From contig OY757904.1 in assembly GCA_963585895.1 (NCBI GenBank), positions 161,344,742-161,408,741 on the forward strand: 64,000 nt of DNA, in the 5' to 3' direction. The notes beneath the pieces are model-generated. The model searched no databases, was not told the origin of the DNA, and saw nothing but the letters and a program-made list of their open reading frames with translations. A program made the position numbers and the translations under genes. Positions 11,353 to 23,527 of the stretch are shown in pieces (position 1 is the first letter of the stretch; each line of letters begins with the position of its first letter). Source of the DNA: Sepioteuthis lessoniana. Lineage: Eukaryota > Mollusca > Cephalopoda > Myopsida > Loliginidae.

Positions 11353-13460
11353 TCTCACCAGCTAACGCTGGTGAACTTTCACTGGAATCTGAGTGACTGC
11401 AAGTCTCCTCAGATCTCCGGGACTCTTCTCAGTATTCTCAACAAATACTGTAGTATTGATGGTCTGGATTCTTCCTCCGATTTCCAGTTCTTCCAGTCCC
11501 TTTTCCAAGTCTTTGAAGACCGTTTCAAAAGCACCAACTACAATAGGTATCAACGTCATCCTCATGTTCCACATGTTTTTTAGTTCTCTATCAAAGTCCA
11601 AGTATTTGTGCATCTTTTCGCTTTCTTTGATTTTCACTCTGTGATCAACTGGAACGGTATAATCCACTATACAACAAATTATTTTTTCTTGCTAATGAAC
11701 CCAAGGTCAAATCTTCTAATCAAGATTAGATGATCTGTTTGCATCTCAAAATCCCAGAGAATTTACTGCGTTTCATTTTCTTGGCCGGATTCTGGTTTGT
11801 GCATATACCATTTGATAGTATGGTCAGATTTCATTTTTCTTGCACAATTCCCAGTAGGTCACCTTCTCTACCCAGTCATACCTACTCTTGTACTCTTTTG
11901 TGCTTGTTTTCTCAATTCGCTTATTAGGTAATTAACTACTTATCTTTGTCACCCCGTAACCAACACTTGTTATTCTGTTGCATATAATCAATTTTGCTTA
12001 AACATAATTGGTCGTTATGCCATTGTTTGGTGATGATATTAAAAGAGATCCAGTTTCTCTCATCAGATTTTCTTTTTGTAGCCATGTCTTTGTCTTCTTG
12101 AATGCAATGTCACAAGTTTTTTTTTGGGGGGGGTCGGTTTTTTGGAAAGGCCCAAGTACTTGTTTATCGTTTCATTTTCTTTAATTTTCACACTGTGATT
12201 TGCAGAGCAGCAAAATCTGTTAGTTGTTAATTATTTACTTCTCGTTAATTAACTTTAGGACTGAGTGATCTTTTTATCTCAAAGTCCGTGAGAATTTTCA
12301 CATTTTCTATAATAAAGTCTGGTTTGCGTTTATATTATTGTTTTCTTCCCATTTCCGTTTCTTAGTTTTTGTTGTTCTGTTAATCCTTGTGTTGTTTGTG
12401 TTGTTTCTGGTCGCTGTAATTAGTTTTAGGTTGTCTTCAATTGATCGTATCGATGTATCGACGTTATCTTCAGTGCTGGCGAGTCCTCTTTCTCCTTCTT
12501 TTCTTAGCACATACAGTCTGTCTACGTCATCTCTATGATGTAAGGCCTTATGCATCATTATTATTTTTCTTGTTCTTTGGTCCATTTGTTGAGGTTCTTC
12601 CCTCATCCACTTTAAGAATGGTCCGGAGAATCATACAAGGGGGATAGCCCAGGTGTTTATCCCTTTGATGAGATTTTTGCTATATTGTTGCGAGTAGTTT
12701 TCTCGTTCTCCAGAGGTATTCGTTTTTTCTTTCACCCTTGAATATTTTCCAATATTCCCAAGTACTTGTAAGTTTCCTTTTTTTTTGTGAGCGTTCTGAT
12801 TTTTTCTTAATTCGGTAGTTCTATCCCTTCTGTCATGTGTCATTTCCCACGCCTCTTTATTAGCATGGCTCATTCTTCTATGCCAAATTTCATTCCTATG
12901 TCCTTAGTGTATATCCTCACTACTTTTATTTGGGTTTTCAATTGTCTTTCATTTTTGGCAAACAGTTTGATGTCGTCCATGTACATGAGATAATTTATCT
13001 TTTCTTGCAATTTTGGAATTTGTAACCGCCAGTGCATGTCAGAATTGAGTAGCATCATCGCTATTATAAATTGTAATGTTAATAGTGCATCTCCCTGTAA
13101 TATACCTCACTGGATTTTCCCTCTGCTAACATTTTTCCTGCTGCTATCAATTCCTCTCTCCAGTTTTTCATGGTAACCTCGATAAACTTTATGATTTTGT
13201 CGACTATCTTGTACATTTTGAGACAATCTATTATCTAGCTTTGCGGGACCATATCGCAAGCTTTTTGTTGTCAATCAATGCCATAGCTACATTTTTTCGC
13301 CTCGTTTTGCGCTCCTTGAGGATGTGTTGATCATTGTAGAGTAGGTCTCCCGTTCCTTTTGTTCCCTTGTGGAATCATTTCTGTTTTTCGGAAACAGTCC
13401 GCGACTTACTTGTGAAAAGTAAATCTCTTCTCTAATTTTTACTTTTAAGATTTTCCTCGT
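11345..13460 (-). pseudogene. R4/Dong-like LINE, 5'-truncated and decayed
   Basis: Read from right to left. RT motif A-like sequence near 13250-13290, RT motif B (GGILQGDAL-type) near 13095-13120, and RT motif C YMDDIKLFAKN at about 12945-12975. Next comes the segment between RT and endonuclease (12310-12870, holding KNQNAHKK and GLASTEDNVDTSI). A C-terminal restriction-like endonuclease region follows at 11362-11700, with VDHRVKIKESEKMHKYLDFD and IPIVVGAFETV. This domain order is known for R4/Dong-type elements. Multiple frameshifts and stops separate the pieces. The 3' side ends in a trinucleotide-rich tail (11312-11328). Clade assignment is from recall. Confidence 0.75.
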
Positions 13461-13569
13461 CATCGGTTGGCACGTTATAGATCTATAGTTATTGGGGGTG
13501 GTTCGTTTTGGGGGGTCTTTTTGTTTCAGAGTGGTCTTTTCTTTTGGTCTTCCATTCTAAATCATAATG

Positions 13570-13570
<1 letters not shown>

Positions 13571-13610
<40 letters not shown>
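13571..13610. repeat. (TTA)n microsatellite
   Basis: About 13 TTA units upstream of the LINE remnant. Possibly the 3' tail of another LINE insertion, but no body was recognised. Confidence 0.9.
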
Positions 13611-13816
13611 GGATATTTAAACCTACGGCTGAAATACATTAAATATGGTTAATATACGATACACTCATTGAAAACCACATAAGAAAAAGAAAAAAACTCA
13701 TCAAACACTTATTGTCTAAATATAAAAACTGGTAGGATTTCAAGAAAAACTACCAATATAGATTTATATCATGTGACTGAAGGGGTTCAAGCTATGTAAG
13801 TACCTGCTGTGCTTGA

Positions 13817-14043
13817 TTTGGTTTGGTTTCTTTGTTTAATGGCATATCAACCCTCGAGGGTAAATTGATGCTAAAGTCATCCTTGAAAAAAGCATTAGCG
13901 CTTCTATGCATCACATACCTAGAGGATAAGGGGGTTCAGTTTTTTCCAAGGGCATTAGTTCAAAAGGGAACGTGATAGCTTACTTGGAGGCCGCGGTCCA
14001 GCACTATAGTCATTACGCCAAGGTAACTCTTCCTGCTGTGCTT
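13817..14043 (-). mobile_element. SINE-2 copy
   Basis: Begins with the inverted tail TTTGGTTTCTTTGTTTAATG then GCATATCAACCC, and ends in a worn tRNA-like head. Body blocks such as AGAGGATAAGGGGGTTCA match the copies at 25439-25678 and 37345-37595. Confidence 0.75.
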
Positions 14044-14086
14044 AGTTAGTATAGTGATCGTTGGTGCGCAGACACGTAGAACATTG

Positions 14087-14087
<1 letters not shown>

Positions 14088-14149
<62 letters not shown>
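14088..14149. repeat. (CT)n microsatellite
   Basis: About 31 CT units directly beside the SINE-2 head side. Confidence 0.96.
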
Positions 14150-14152
<3 letters not shown>

Positions 14153-15204
14153 GTTTTCATTATTATCTTTTTAAGGTCTAAAAAAAAAAACGAAAAAGAA
14201 GAGAAGTTTTTAAGGTTCAAATTCATGTGGCAAATAGAGAAGTTGGTTTCGAATAATAATAATAATCTTTGTAGAATTTTTAAAAAATCGAATCGACATG
14301 GAAAAATCGTTTTGAAATTTTCAGATCAAGGAATATTTATTCTTACTGGATAAGAGTTGATGTGCCATTCGTATAAATTCACAGACAACCAACATTTCAA
14401 CTCATCTAAACATTTGAAAGGAAAGAATTTAAAATTCACCAATTCACAAAAAATGTTTTTATCTTATTTTATTTTATTCTTGTTTTTTTCTTGAACGATC
14501 ATGTGATGTCGTCGGTTTAATAAAGAAAAAAGATAACTTTATTGTTTAACTAATTTTGGGAAACAATTTTGCCATCTTCACAAAATTAATGGAACTCACT
14601 CAATGAATACAGAAGATAACATCACTCAATGAAAAATTAAAACTAAATGTGTTTTCCCACCAAGAAGAAAAAATCTCACAAGATACGAGGCTTTAGTATA
14701 TGAAGTCCACAATTATTTAAAGTTTGTCTTGGTAAATCTGATAATTTTTAAAGTTAAAATCCTGTCCTTTTCAAAGAGAATTTCTGATGTCAAATGAAAG
14801 ATGAACGTTTTTCATGTCTCTGTCAAATCTTGTATACTTAATCAGTGTCAAAACATTAGTGGCTATTATTGAATGTTTTAAATAAGATTATTTCAATTGA
14901 GTTTTACTGTAGTCACACTGAGAGTTGATCAGCGATGAGCCGCTAAATACTTGGATACGAGATCACTTAAAAGCAGAAGGTACTGAAATTAATCTGAGGC
15001 CTGCAAGACTAAACAAAGGGTGTTAAATAACAATAAATGATAATGATTCAAGTTAACTGATATCAATGAATCCCTCTTTCGTTGTTATGTACAAAATGTT
15101 CAACTTATGATTTCCTGATAAAGTAAGTCATCCTGAAACTAATTTGTTGTTGCTTTTACTCTTTCAAGAGCTTTAATGCCGTATTTGAACAAAGGAAGAC
15201 ATTT
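14150..15204. other. AT-rich sequence, no gene seen
   Basis: Only low-complexity open frames. No family recognised. Confidence 0.55.
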
Positions 15205-15440
15205 ACTAAAATCTCCATGGCCGTCCCATTAGCATAATAGTTAGAGAGTTCGTCAATAGGCGTTGGAAATCGGAATCAAACCAAAGACTCAAAAATGGTT
15301 AACACTCAGCATTAGGGATGGATAAAGAATAAGTGGAGCAATCCAGGGAAAGGAGTAACACCCTCCTCTACGCCTTGGTGTAGTAGCTATTGAAAAGGGA
15401 GCCTTCGGGTCACCCATGACAAAGGTCGGCCAACTTATAA
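15205..15440 (+). mobile_element. SINE-3 copy
   Basis: A worn tRNA-like head (CCGTCCCATTAGCATAATAG, B-box remnant GAATCAAACC) leads into GTGGAGCAATCCAGGGAAAG and ends near AAAGGTCGGCCAACTT. The inverted relative is at 18720-19000. Confidence 0.65.
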
Positions 15441-16749
15441 CTTACTACTTATATTTATGGTTTATCAACATTGAACAAAACGAAAGAAAAAAAAAATCAA
15501 TTACGCATACATGGCATTTAACCTATTACATGCATAATATACATATCGATGGCATTACAAGTAAAGAATGAACCCATAGTAGATTTATTTACAAATTGTT
15601 CCATGAACAAGCAGTATGGGAAGGGGTACAAGATGGAAAAAGGTTTAATTGATAAGTGTAGATGATATGGATATGTATCATACTCCGCTCCCTGGCAGAT
15701 TTGATACAATGTTTCCTCTGGTCAAAGAGCTAAGGCAAATAGCGGTCGAGAAGGGGTTTCCAAACTGTCATATGACACTCTACAGGTTCCTTAAGGAAAA
15801 GTAAATGACCTAAGGGAGATAATTATTAATTGTCTCCCTACACAAATAATTTTCTTTAATTTACCTAATATTAAATTATAATTTTTAACTTTTCCTTTCC
15901 TTAAAGACGTGCTTGAAAGTTCATATATTTCATGGCTTCTCCTTAATCCTAAGAAGAAAAACCAAAACTGAATATATTTGCTTATGAGTAGGTAGATTTC
16001 CAATTTCTATCTCCATCAGATTATGTATTATGATACAGGTGGATACTTCCAGCGAACGAGGGATCTGCAGCCAACTTATTCCTTATCGCTATTAGAATCA
16101 GTGAATACCTTTGTGAACAGACTTACTTTATCTAGACTCACTGTCTAATTGGAATGAATCACTGATTTTATTTTTCCATGAAGTCGGCAGAATTCTTGAC
16201 ATATGATGATTACTCACTCGTTAATAGGATGACTATCTCCACGAAGAAGCAGCTTAATGGATGACATAGTGAACCTCGTTTTTTTGATAATGGGTCGTAA
16301 TGGAATAAAATCCTTTTGTTTTTGAGAGGCAATATTCGAGTGATAGTTTACTGTAATGTTGAGTTTACTGTATTTCTTTTGTGGTAAATAATATAAATTA
16401 TCAAGCCTCATCTCAAACATTCAAACAAATTATAAGCAATAAATATACGCTAATTGTAAGAATGAAAATTTGATACTCTTCATGAGACATCGGAAAAACA
16501 TACAACTACTTTGTTACCGCCCATATAGAATATGTAGAACACTAATCAAACAACGAACTAAATGCAGAATTCAATACAAGTGACAAGTAGTTAGGAAAAA
16601 TAACAAGTTAACGTGAAAAAAGCATCCTTAATAAAAGAAACCTAATAATTGCCAACTCGCGGAGCTAAAGAAAATCCAGAGAGAATTAACACATATAAAA
16701 AATGACAATTAGAGAACATCAAAAGGCCAAATTAATAAAAGCAGAAATT
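15441..16749. other. AT-rich sequence, no clear feature
   Basis: No recognisable element. The last 150 bases are A-rich and may already belong to the LINE fragment that follows. Confidence 0.5.
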
Positions 16750-17205
16750 CAGTTAAAGTCAGACAATGACGAATAGCGTGAAAGTCAGAAAATGAAAAGA
16801 GCGGAAGAAAAAGCCCTTCAAGAGAAAACTAAAAACTGCCAGTAAAGAAGAAAGTGGAAAGAAAATTTCAAGAATCTGCTCGGAAACCTTCCTGAAATGA
16901 CTGTCCAAAAGAAAATTATTGATGACCAACTGGACATCAAAATAGGACGGTTTCCAGAAGAAAAACTTGAAGTAGTATTGAAAAAAACGCTGCAGATATC
17001 GACAAAATACCTCCAGAGGTTTGGAAGAAATGAAAATTTGACGACATATTTCTCTGAATATGCAATACTGTCAATAATCAAAATACAGTTGAGAAATGGA
17101 CGAAAGGCTGCCTCCTCCCCTTCCCTAAGAAATCACAAACAACTACAGAGGCATTGTGGTCCTATGCTAGCCACGGAGCCCAATGTAGTGTGACTAATAG
17201 TCTCA
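16750..17205 (+). pseudogene. RTE-like LINE fragment, RT N-terminal side
   Basis: The translation around 16855-17100 follows the pre-RT and RT start of the LINE at 45570-48767: FKNLLGN-type, QLDIKIGRFPEE and KIPPEVWKK-like blocks in order, then PFPKK-like and NYRGI near 17110-17155. Frameshifts occur, and the open frame 16897-17193 covers only part. Homology appears to run to about 17205. Confidence 0.7.
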
Positions 17206-17405
17206 GTACTTGTTGTGGCTATTTTGTTCGTGACTACCACATTAGCTTCCGGCTGTTTGCTTTGTCAAATCCTTCCATACCCACGTTGTGTTTGAAAAAT
17301 CCACGGAGGGGATGGGGTGACACAATTCAGCCAGATCTTCTTCTGATGGTCAGGTAATATGAGTAGCTAGATTGTCTAGCAACTCAAAGAATAAAGAAAA
17401 CCCGT

Positions 17406-17982
17406 TGTTTAACAGCAACAACAGAAATCGTTTTTATTGAAACACGTTTGTGAGACAATAAATAACAAACAAACGATGTTTACTTTCCTGTCAAACAGAA
17501 GAAGAAAGAATATCGAGAGAGGAAGAGTGACGATGAGGTGCGGTTACAGTAACACTAACGTCTCTAAAGTCTGGAACTTTGAAATTTTGTAACGTCTGAA
17601 GGTTGTTTGGAGCACTTCGGGTCTAGAATGGAAGAGATGCTTCTTTGGCAGTCTTGGGTTTCTTCTTGGTCCTTTTTTTATCCTCTCTGAAGATTCGTTT
17701 AATTATCCCATTTTTATAGATCAATATCTGGACTAAAAATGGTTTCTGATTGGTTGTCCAATAAGAGACAATTAGGAGTCATATTCCCATTGGTCAGCCA
17801 ATCCTAGTTCAGGATTATATCTTACATGTATAGAGAAAACCCCTTTTAGATGCTTTGACCAATGGGAACAGGTTTAGAGCAATTGGGGTTGAACAAAAAA
17901 TTCTCAGCCTCACCTGACTGGATGAGCCATGCCCGGTTCGCCTTTATTTAGGGTGGAGCATAATTAAATCTCCCTCTTGACA
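17406..17982 (-). promoter_or_regulatory. LTR-like promoter block with CCAAT cluster and TATA box
   Basis: Read on the minus strand, the block starts TGTCAAGAGGGAGATTTAAT. It carries five CCAAT boxes in both orientations within about 115 bp (17749-17863) and then a TATAAAAA box (17711-17718). AATAAAAACG follows further downstream, and TGCTGTTAAACA could be the end. TG...CA ends, promoter and polyadenylation signal in this order are what an LTR would have. I found no target-site duplication and no second copy in the window, so the LTR call is inference and the left boundary is uncertain (it could extend to 17184). Confidence 0.45.
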
Positions 17983-18289
17983 TTGGCCTGCAAAATAAAG
18001 ACTTGAAAATATGTTTTACGAAATGACTCGTTTCATCATTATGGTTGATGAAGTTAGTTGACAACCGAAAAATCAAATAAATTTGCTAACCTTTAAAATA
18101 AAAAATAATTGTCTCGCACTTAACTGACTTTTAGGAACGATCAACCAGCTTTTTAGGTCAATATAAACCTTGATCAAAAAGATACTTATTTTAAGGATCT
18201 TTTTTGTTTTTGCTATATATATATATATATATCAATTAGAATATATTTCCTAAATTCTAATTTTTACATATTAATTAAGTACTTAACTG

Positions 18290-18715
18290 CACGTCGTTTC
18301 ACTGCATAATCCTCACTGATATTGCAACCAAGGTTTATAATGCCCTTTTTCTTAATAATATCCCACCCGAAACGGAGAAAACTCTTAGGAAAAATTAGAA
18401 CGGCTTTCGAAGAAATTGTTCCAGAACTTCACTGATTTTGACAAGTCATCGAATCCTCGATGAAGTACGTGCAAAATATCTCGAGGTAACACAACCTAAC
18501 CCTGTCAGCATATTTCTCCGAGGTATTCAATTCCATACACAGAGGAAAGATAGAGCAAATACTATTTGCATATGATCTCCCAAAAGAGACTGTTTTACTG
18601 CTATGATGATGCTTTACAAAGACACGAAAACAATGGTTCACTCACCTCATAAAGACACTGATTTCTTTGAATATCATCGCTGAAGTCTTGAAAGGACATA
18701 CATTAGCACCATATT
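18290..18715 (+). pseudogene. RTE-like LINE fragment, RT palm region
   Basis: The translation gives LTDIATKVYNALFL, KNQNGFRR-like and VRAKYLE-like blocks, followed by IQFHTQRKDR and the approach to RT motif B (LERTYISTIF in a shifted frame). The order follows the copy at 47480-47900. Several frameshifts. Coding sequence is interrupted at about 18718 by a SINE and resumes at about 19030. Confidence 0.7.
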
Positions 18716-18719
18716 TGTT

Positions 18720-19000
18720 AATGGTAAAAAGTAAAGTTGGCGACCGTAGTCTAGGACGACCAGAAGGCTCCTTTTTCAATAGCTACTGCACCGAGGTGTA
18801 GGGAAAGGCGCTACTCCTTTTCCTGGATTGCTCCACTTTACTCTTGATACGTACCTTATATTACTGAGGGTTAAGCAAGGAGGCATCAAGTACCATTTTT
18901 AAAGTCTTTGGTATGATGTGACCAGGGATTGAACCCAGGTCTCCCGGACCATCGGCGAACATTGTTTATACTCTGCCTAAACTACGTACTTCTATCGTCA
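18720..19000 (-). mobile_element. SINE-3 copy nested in a LINE
   Basis: On the minus strand the head includes the B-box-like GGGTTCAATCCCTGG (about 18930) and the body CAGGAAAAGGAGTAGCGCC. It sits exactly where LINE homology pauses, which supports a nested insertion. Confidence 0.7.
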
Positions 19001-19029
19001 ATAAATCTAATAAAAGAAAATGGTGTCAC

Positions 19030-19760
19030 ATTAAAAAAAAACGACAGAAGCAGAAACTATGACAGACGAGGAGTACGCAGATGATCTAGCGCTTCTCACA
19101 AATACATGTCCCAACTGAATCCCCGCTGAATAGCCTAAAGCAAGCAGCAGAAGGCATCTGCCTCTACGTGAAAGCAAATAAAACACAATTTAAGTACATC
19201 TTTTTTAATCAAAAAGGTGCTATCTCTACTCTAAGTTACAAAACTTTCGATTTAGTAAACCAGTTCACATACTTTGGCAGTAATATCTCATCTATTGAAA
19301 GCATGGAATGCTATTGACAGGTTATCGATAATATGAAAATCTAATCTCTATAAAATCAAATGGGATTTCTTTCAAGCTCTTGCTGTATCTATACTTCTAT
19401 ATGGATGCACCACGCAGATGCAAACAAAATTCAGTGAGAAAAAGCTCGATGAAAACTATCCAAGAATGCTGTGTGCTGTCTTGAACAAATCTGGGAAGCA
19501 ACACCCAACAAAACAGCAGCTGTACAGCTACCATCCTCCCATCTTACAAACCATCCAAGTAAGACAAGCAAGACGCAGGGCGCTACTGGAGAAACAATGA
19601 CGAACACATAAGCGACGTCCTCTAATGGACTCTTGCACGTGGACGCACCAGTGTCAGCTGACCATCAAAGACTTACTAACATCTGCTATGTACGTACACA
19701 GAATGCAGTCTTGAGAATTTGGCCGAATCCATGGATGTTAAAGTGAGAGAGAATCAGAGA
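19030..19760 (+). pseudogene. RTE-like LINE fragment, RT motif C to C terminus
   Basis: Encodes EYADDLALLTNT (RT motif C) near 19065, then FFNQKGAISTL-like and NQFTYFGSNIS-like blocks in shifted frames. The C-terminal KLDENYPRMLCAVLNKSGKQ stretch lies in the open frame 19418-19600. The order equals that of 48000-48560. Distinct from the 45.6 kb copy by many substitutions. Confidence 0.75.
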
Positions 19761-19915
19761 ACTTGTTGCTGTTAAGGTGACTTGATGATTATAATGCAAT
19801 ACAAATGACTTGCATCTTGAGTTAAACAAAAACTGCGACGCCATCACACCTCCTATTAATGCATTTCAATTGAGACTCAACTTATTGCTTTGGTGATTTT
19901 CGTAAAAATAGTTGA

Positions 19916-20150
19916 TTTTGGTTTATTTGTTTAATGGCATATCAACCCTGGTGGTTTATCTAATGCAAACGTATTCCTTGTAGAAGAACAGTAGTGGTGT
20001 AGCATTTAACCTATTGCTGTGTGGGGTGGGGAAGAAAAGGAGTCTCAAAAATATCATTCTGAAAGTAAATGACTTGAGTTTGAACCTGCTCACAATGGTG
20101 TTGTAATCCAGCACGTTAACCATTACTCCAGGGGAACTCCCCACCTCATA
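19916..20150 (-). mobile_element. SINE-2 copy
   Basis: Starts with GGTTTATTTGTTTAATGGCA and TATCAACCCTGG, carries AGAAGAACAGTAGTGGTG, and ends in a tRNA-like head whose A-box side reads AACCATTACTCCAGGGGAAC on the plus strand. Confidence 0.75.
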
Positions 20151-21144
20151 GGTAGTACTAATTTGGTGGGTGTATTGATTTTGCAGGTGTATTAATCACC
20201 GAAAACCAGAATATCTTATTATATGTTTCTGATATATCTTGGTATAAATACTTGGGAGTCGAGGAATACTAAGAACGTCCTACCTCGTTGTTTATCGCTT
20301 ATCGAGTTTATTGGGTTTTTTTTTAATTCGGATATTATATCTAATACTGATTTCACAAGTGATTCCAACAACAAATAATAGATTCCAGGTAACCTGATTG
20401 ATAACGGTGATAGTTGCGTATTTTCTAAGTTTAATAAATATCAGCATCTTTCAAATGAGTCAACACTAGACACCCATTTACGTAATGATCCCATATATAC
20501 TTGATTTTACGCATTGGTGAAAAATGTGTGTGTCAATGAAGTCCGTTGTATTATTCACAATTTGAAACATTATATTATCTCTAAAATTATGTAATGCAAA
20601 GAATGCAGAATATGGTTTTCAGTTTTCACGCCTGGTTTTAGGGATGCATTTGACACCTGTACACCCGGTAGGTAAGACGTGAAGCTCGCAATTGCAATAC
20701 TTACATATTTTCCCACCGCTGTTCGACAAATAAAAGACAGGATTTAAATACTGACTTTCAAGTTCTATCCCATTGGACCTCAAGAAAGCCAAACCCCTAG
20801 TTCACAAAAGGCACAATCTTTTTTTTAAATCGAGCAGTGGACATATTTACATTTTTCTTGAGGTCACAAAGATCTTAGTTTAAACCCACCCTTTTATTCT
20901 TCCATTAAAAGAAAAATTATGAATAGTTACAATATTGAGTAGTTTTATCATTTTTTTAATAAATATATCAATGCACAGGCAAAATGAGATATTCTTTTCA
21001 ATTGAAATAAACATACAAAATGAGATATTCGATTAATCTAAAACAAAAAAAAAACTGATTGAAAATAAGATAGACTTTTCAACTCAGTACATACAAAATT
21101 ATATGCTTTTCAACTATAGTATAAAAATACAGATGAAATAACTA

Positions 21145-21147
<3 letters not shown>
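20151..21147. other. No gene recognised
   Basis: AT-rich with a more complex stretch at about 20640-20880 that matches nothing else in the window by eye. Confidence 0.5.

Positions 21148-21220
<73 letters not shown>
21148..21220. repeat. (TA)n/(TG)n compound microsatellite
   Basis: TA units interrupted by GCATAT, then TG units. Confidence 0.95.
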
Positions 21221-21221
<1 letters not shown>

Positions 21222-21303
21222 AATATACACACATATTTCAACATAAACATAATTATACACATACAAATAATATCATTTTCAGATAAAATAAACATTCAAG
21301 TCC

Positions 21304-22150
21304 AATCTGAAAAGTAACGGGACTGGGTGTGGTGCATAAGCTATGGACGAGAAAGTGATAAGCGCATTTTCTTATAGTCTAACATGACATCTTGGCAGTA
21401 TATGACTGTAATTTTAGCTTTCTGCAATCATTGTATTCTTCCTCATGCTTTTGATTACCCATCCTATTTTTCATACCATTCCCCTAGGAGTACTGAGGAA
21501 CGAATAAACCTGCAAAATCTTTGGTCCGGTTAAAGAAAACTCCGTCACAAACACTTGAAACGCTTCGCCAAGTGTATGGAGATATATGTACCACACATAT
21601 GTTTTTAAGTGGCACAAGAGGTTCAAATAGGGACGCGATAAGGTGAAAAATTACTCAAGAAGCGGGAGACCTTTAACAAGCAAGACTGAGGTCAACGTTA
21701 AATGGGTAGGACAAGTGGTGTGTAATGAAGTCAGCTGAGCATGAAAAAGAACAATGTTTGGAAGATTATCATCGAAGATTCGAGTATGTCTGAAAAGTAA
21801 CGGAACTGGGTGGGGTGAGCATCCGGCAGTTCCTGACCGAAAAGAACATCACTGCACCGCAACAATCTTCCTATTCCCTTGATCTTGCTGCGAGGGACAT
21901 TTTTCTTTTCACCAAGCTCAAGGGGACCCGTTTTGAAGACATGGAGGCCATCAAAAGGGTCGTAACGATAGAGTCAAGGTTCATCCCAGAAGAATCCTTC
22001 CAGCAGAACATAGAAGCATTACAGAGAAAGATAGGGAATTGCATTAGACTCGAAGTGGATTACTTTAAAGGGTAAAACATTTCGTTTGTTGTTTGGAATT
22101 GAAATAAATTGCTTGTGACACTACTCCATTAATTTTCGCCCGCACTTCTC
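21304..22150 (+). mobile_element. Internally deleted mariner-like DNA transposon
   Basis: The left end carries TCTGAAAAGTAACGGGACTG (21308). The right end, inverted, reads TGAGAAGTGCGGGCGAAAAT (about 22120-22145), an imperfect terminal inverted repeat. Between them are a mariner N-terminal helix-turn-helix region (TLETLRQVYGD-like at about 21550) and the C-terminal catalytic end. At about 850 bp it is shorter than the usual 1.3 kb, so a central part including the first two catalytic Asp residues is missing. A second copy of the left-end motif lies internally at 21790. Confidence 0.75.
21815..22075 (+). pseudogene. Mariner transposase C-terminal fragment
   Basis: 86-codon open frame. Residues around 20-33 (YSLDLAARDIFLF) are a worn form of the mariner YSPDLAPxDF block; the Asp before IFLF would be the third catalytic Asp of the DD34D triad. 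The KGTRFEDMEAIKR and GNCIRLEVDYFKG blocks follow as in full-length mariner proteins. It cannot be an active transposase without the upstream Asp residues. Confidence 0.85.
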
Positions 22151-23185
22151 ATATCAAATGAAATATTTTCAGCTAAACAAAAGTTCATATACAAAATGAA
22201 AACAAATTTAACTTAAACATATGCATGATTAAAATTATTCTTTTCAACTAAAATGTACATATAAAATATATTTATTGGTGACAGTATAATAAAAAAAATA
22301 GGACATTACTCGAAATATCACGATTTGGAGTTGAAAGGGTTAAGACGTAATCCAAATGACAAATAATAACGAGTAAATTAAGTGAGCATCGAATGAATCA
22401 CCCTATCAAATAAGAAATTCATTTATATCATAGAAGCGAATGTCTATTTATAGGCTACCGACCTCTAAGACAGCTCCTCCCTCCATTGTACGAAGAGTAA
22501 AATGATGGTGAAAGTTTGATGTTTGAGGTGTGTCAAAATGCAAATGCCCAAGGAATTGAAGAATATTTTGTCACTACTCACATGTGTGCGTGCAGGGTCC
22601 ATCTACCTCCTAAAAAATTCGACCCTGTGTCACATTCATGAGAAGATGGATAAATGCAGGGCATTATTGCGTGTCGGCTGTTAAAATTGTGGGTGTTTTC
22701 TGTTTAGTTTCCATCTTATTTCTCTATTTTCGGGCATAAAATAAATTAAAAAGGAAAAAAAGACAATCGATTTGTGTGTGTACTTGTTATTTTGTTTTGT
22801 TTTGGGGTTTTGGGGGGTTTGTTTGGGGTTTTTTGTTTGTTTGTTTTTGTGTCAGTAATTATTTTTCAAAAAAATACCTTCATTTATTTATTTTTGTTCA
22901 GTTTAACTTTAATAAGCGATCAGCGTTTCTGACTTTAAATGATTAGAGAAATCGATCTTAAATTGATGTGGATCTTTATTAGCTGGTCAATTCTCGACCC
23001 TTTTTTTAATTCACTTTTACAATCTTAACGAATTTTTTTTTAATAATTAACAGATGTTTAAAGAATTAGTTTTATATCAGAAATCATTACTAAACAGTTA
23101 GGAAAATTCTACATAGAAAAAATGATTTTTCAATCTAATTCGAAGAGTTTTAAATGACCAATTCCAGTGGTAATATCCAAAATTT
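22151..23185. other. No gene recognised
   Basis: AT-rich with T/G homopolymer-rich sequence at 22780-22860. A moderately complex patch at 22520-22690 may be an undefined SINE. Confidence 0.45.
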
Positions 23186-23460
23186 AACTTTCCTGACTCT
23201 TTGTTCCACGCCCCATTGTCAATGGGATTTAGAATATTCTGACAGTACTCTCTGCAGTGGATTAAGACGCTCACTCTAAAAAAAATGGTGTTCATGGCTC
23301 TAAACTGCATCTGATGGTAAGATTTCAGTTCTGGACATCTTGGAAGTATGGAGTACCCCTTCTTTTTCACTGCTACCAAGTCCTCTCTGACCCGGAGCGG
23401 TAGTATCTAAGGACGACCAATCTGTCAAATAAATCTGTTTAAAAATTATCAATATTTCAT
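23186..23460 (+). repeat. Interspersed repeat R4, copy 2
   Basis: Shares CTCTAAACTGCATCTGATGG, a middle block with GACCCGGAGCGG, and AAATCTGTTTAAAAATTATC with the copies at 5712 and 56945. The open frame 23098-23379 on the minus strand is a shadow. Confidence 0.65.
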
Positions 23461-23527
23461 GGAAAAAATTGAACCGGCATAACTATGGGAATTAAGAATA
23501 ATTACTTGAAGCTAAAATTCTTTATGA

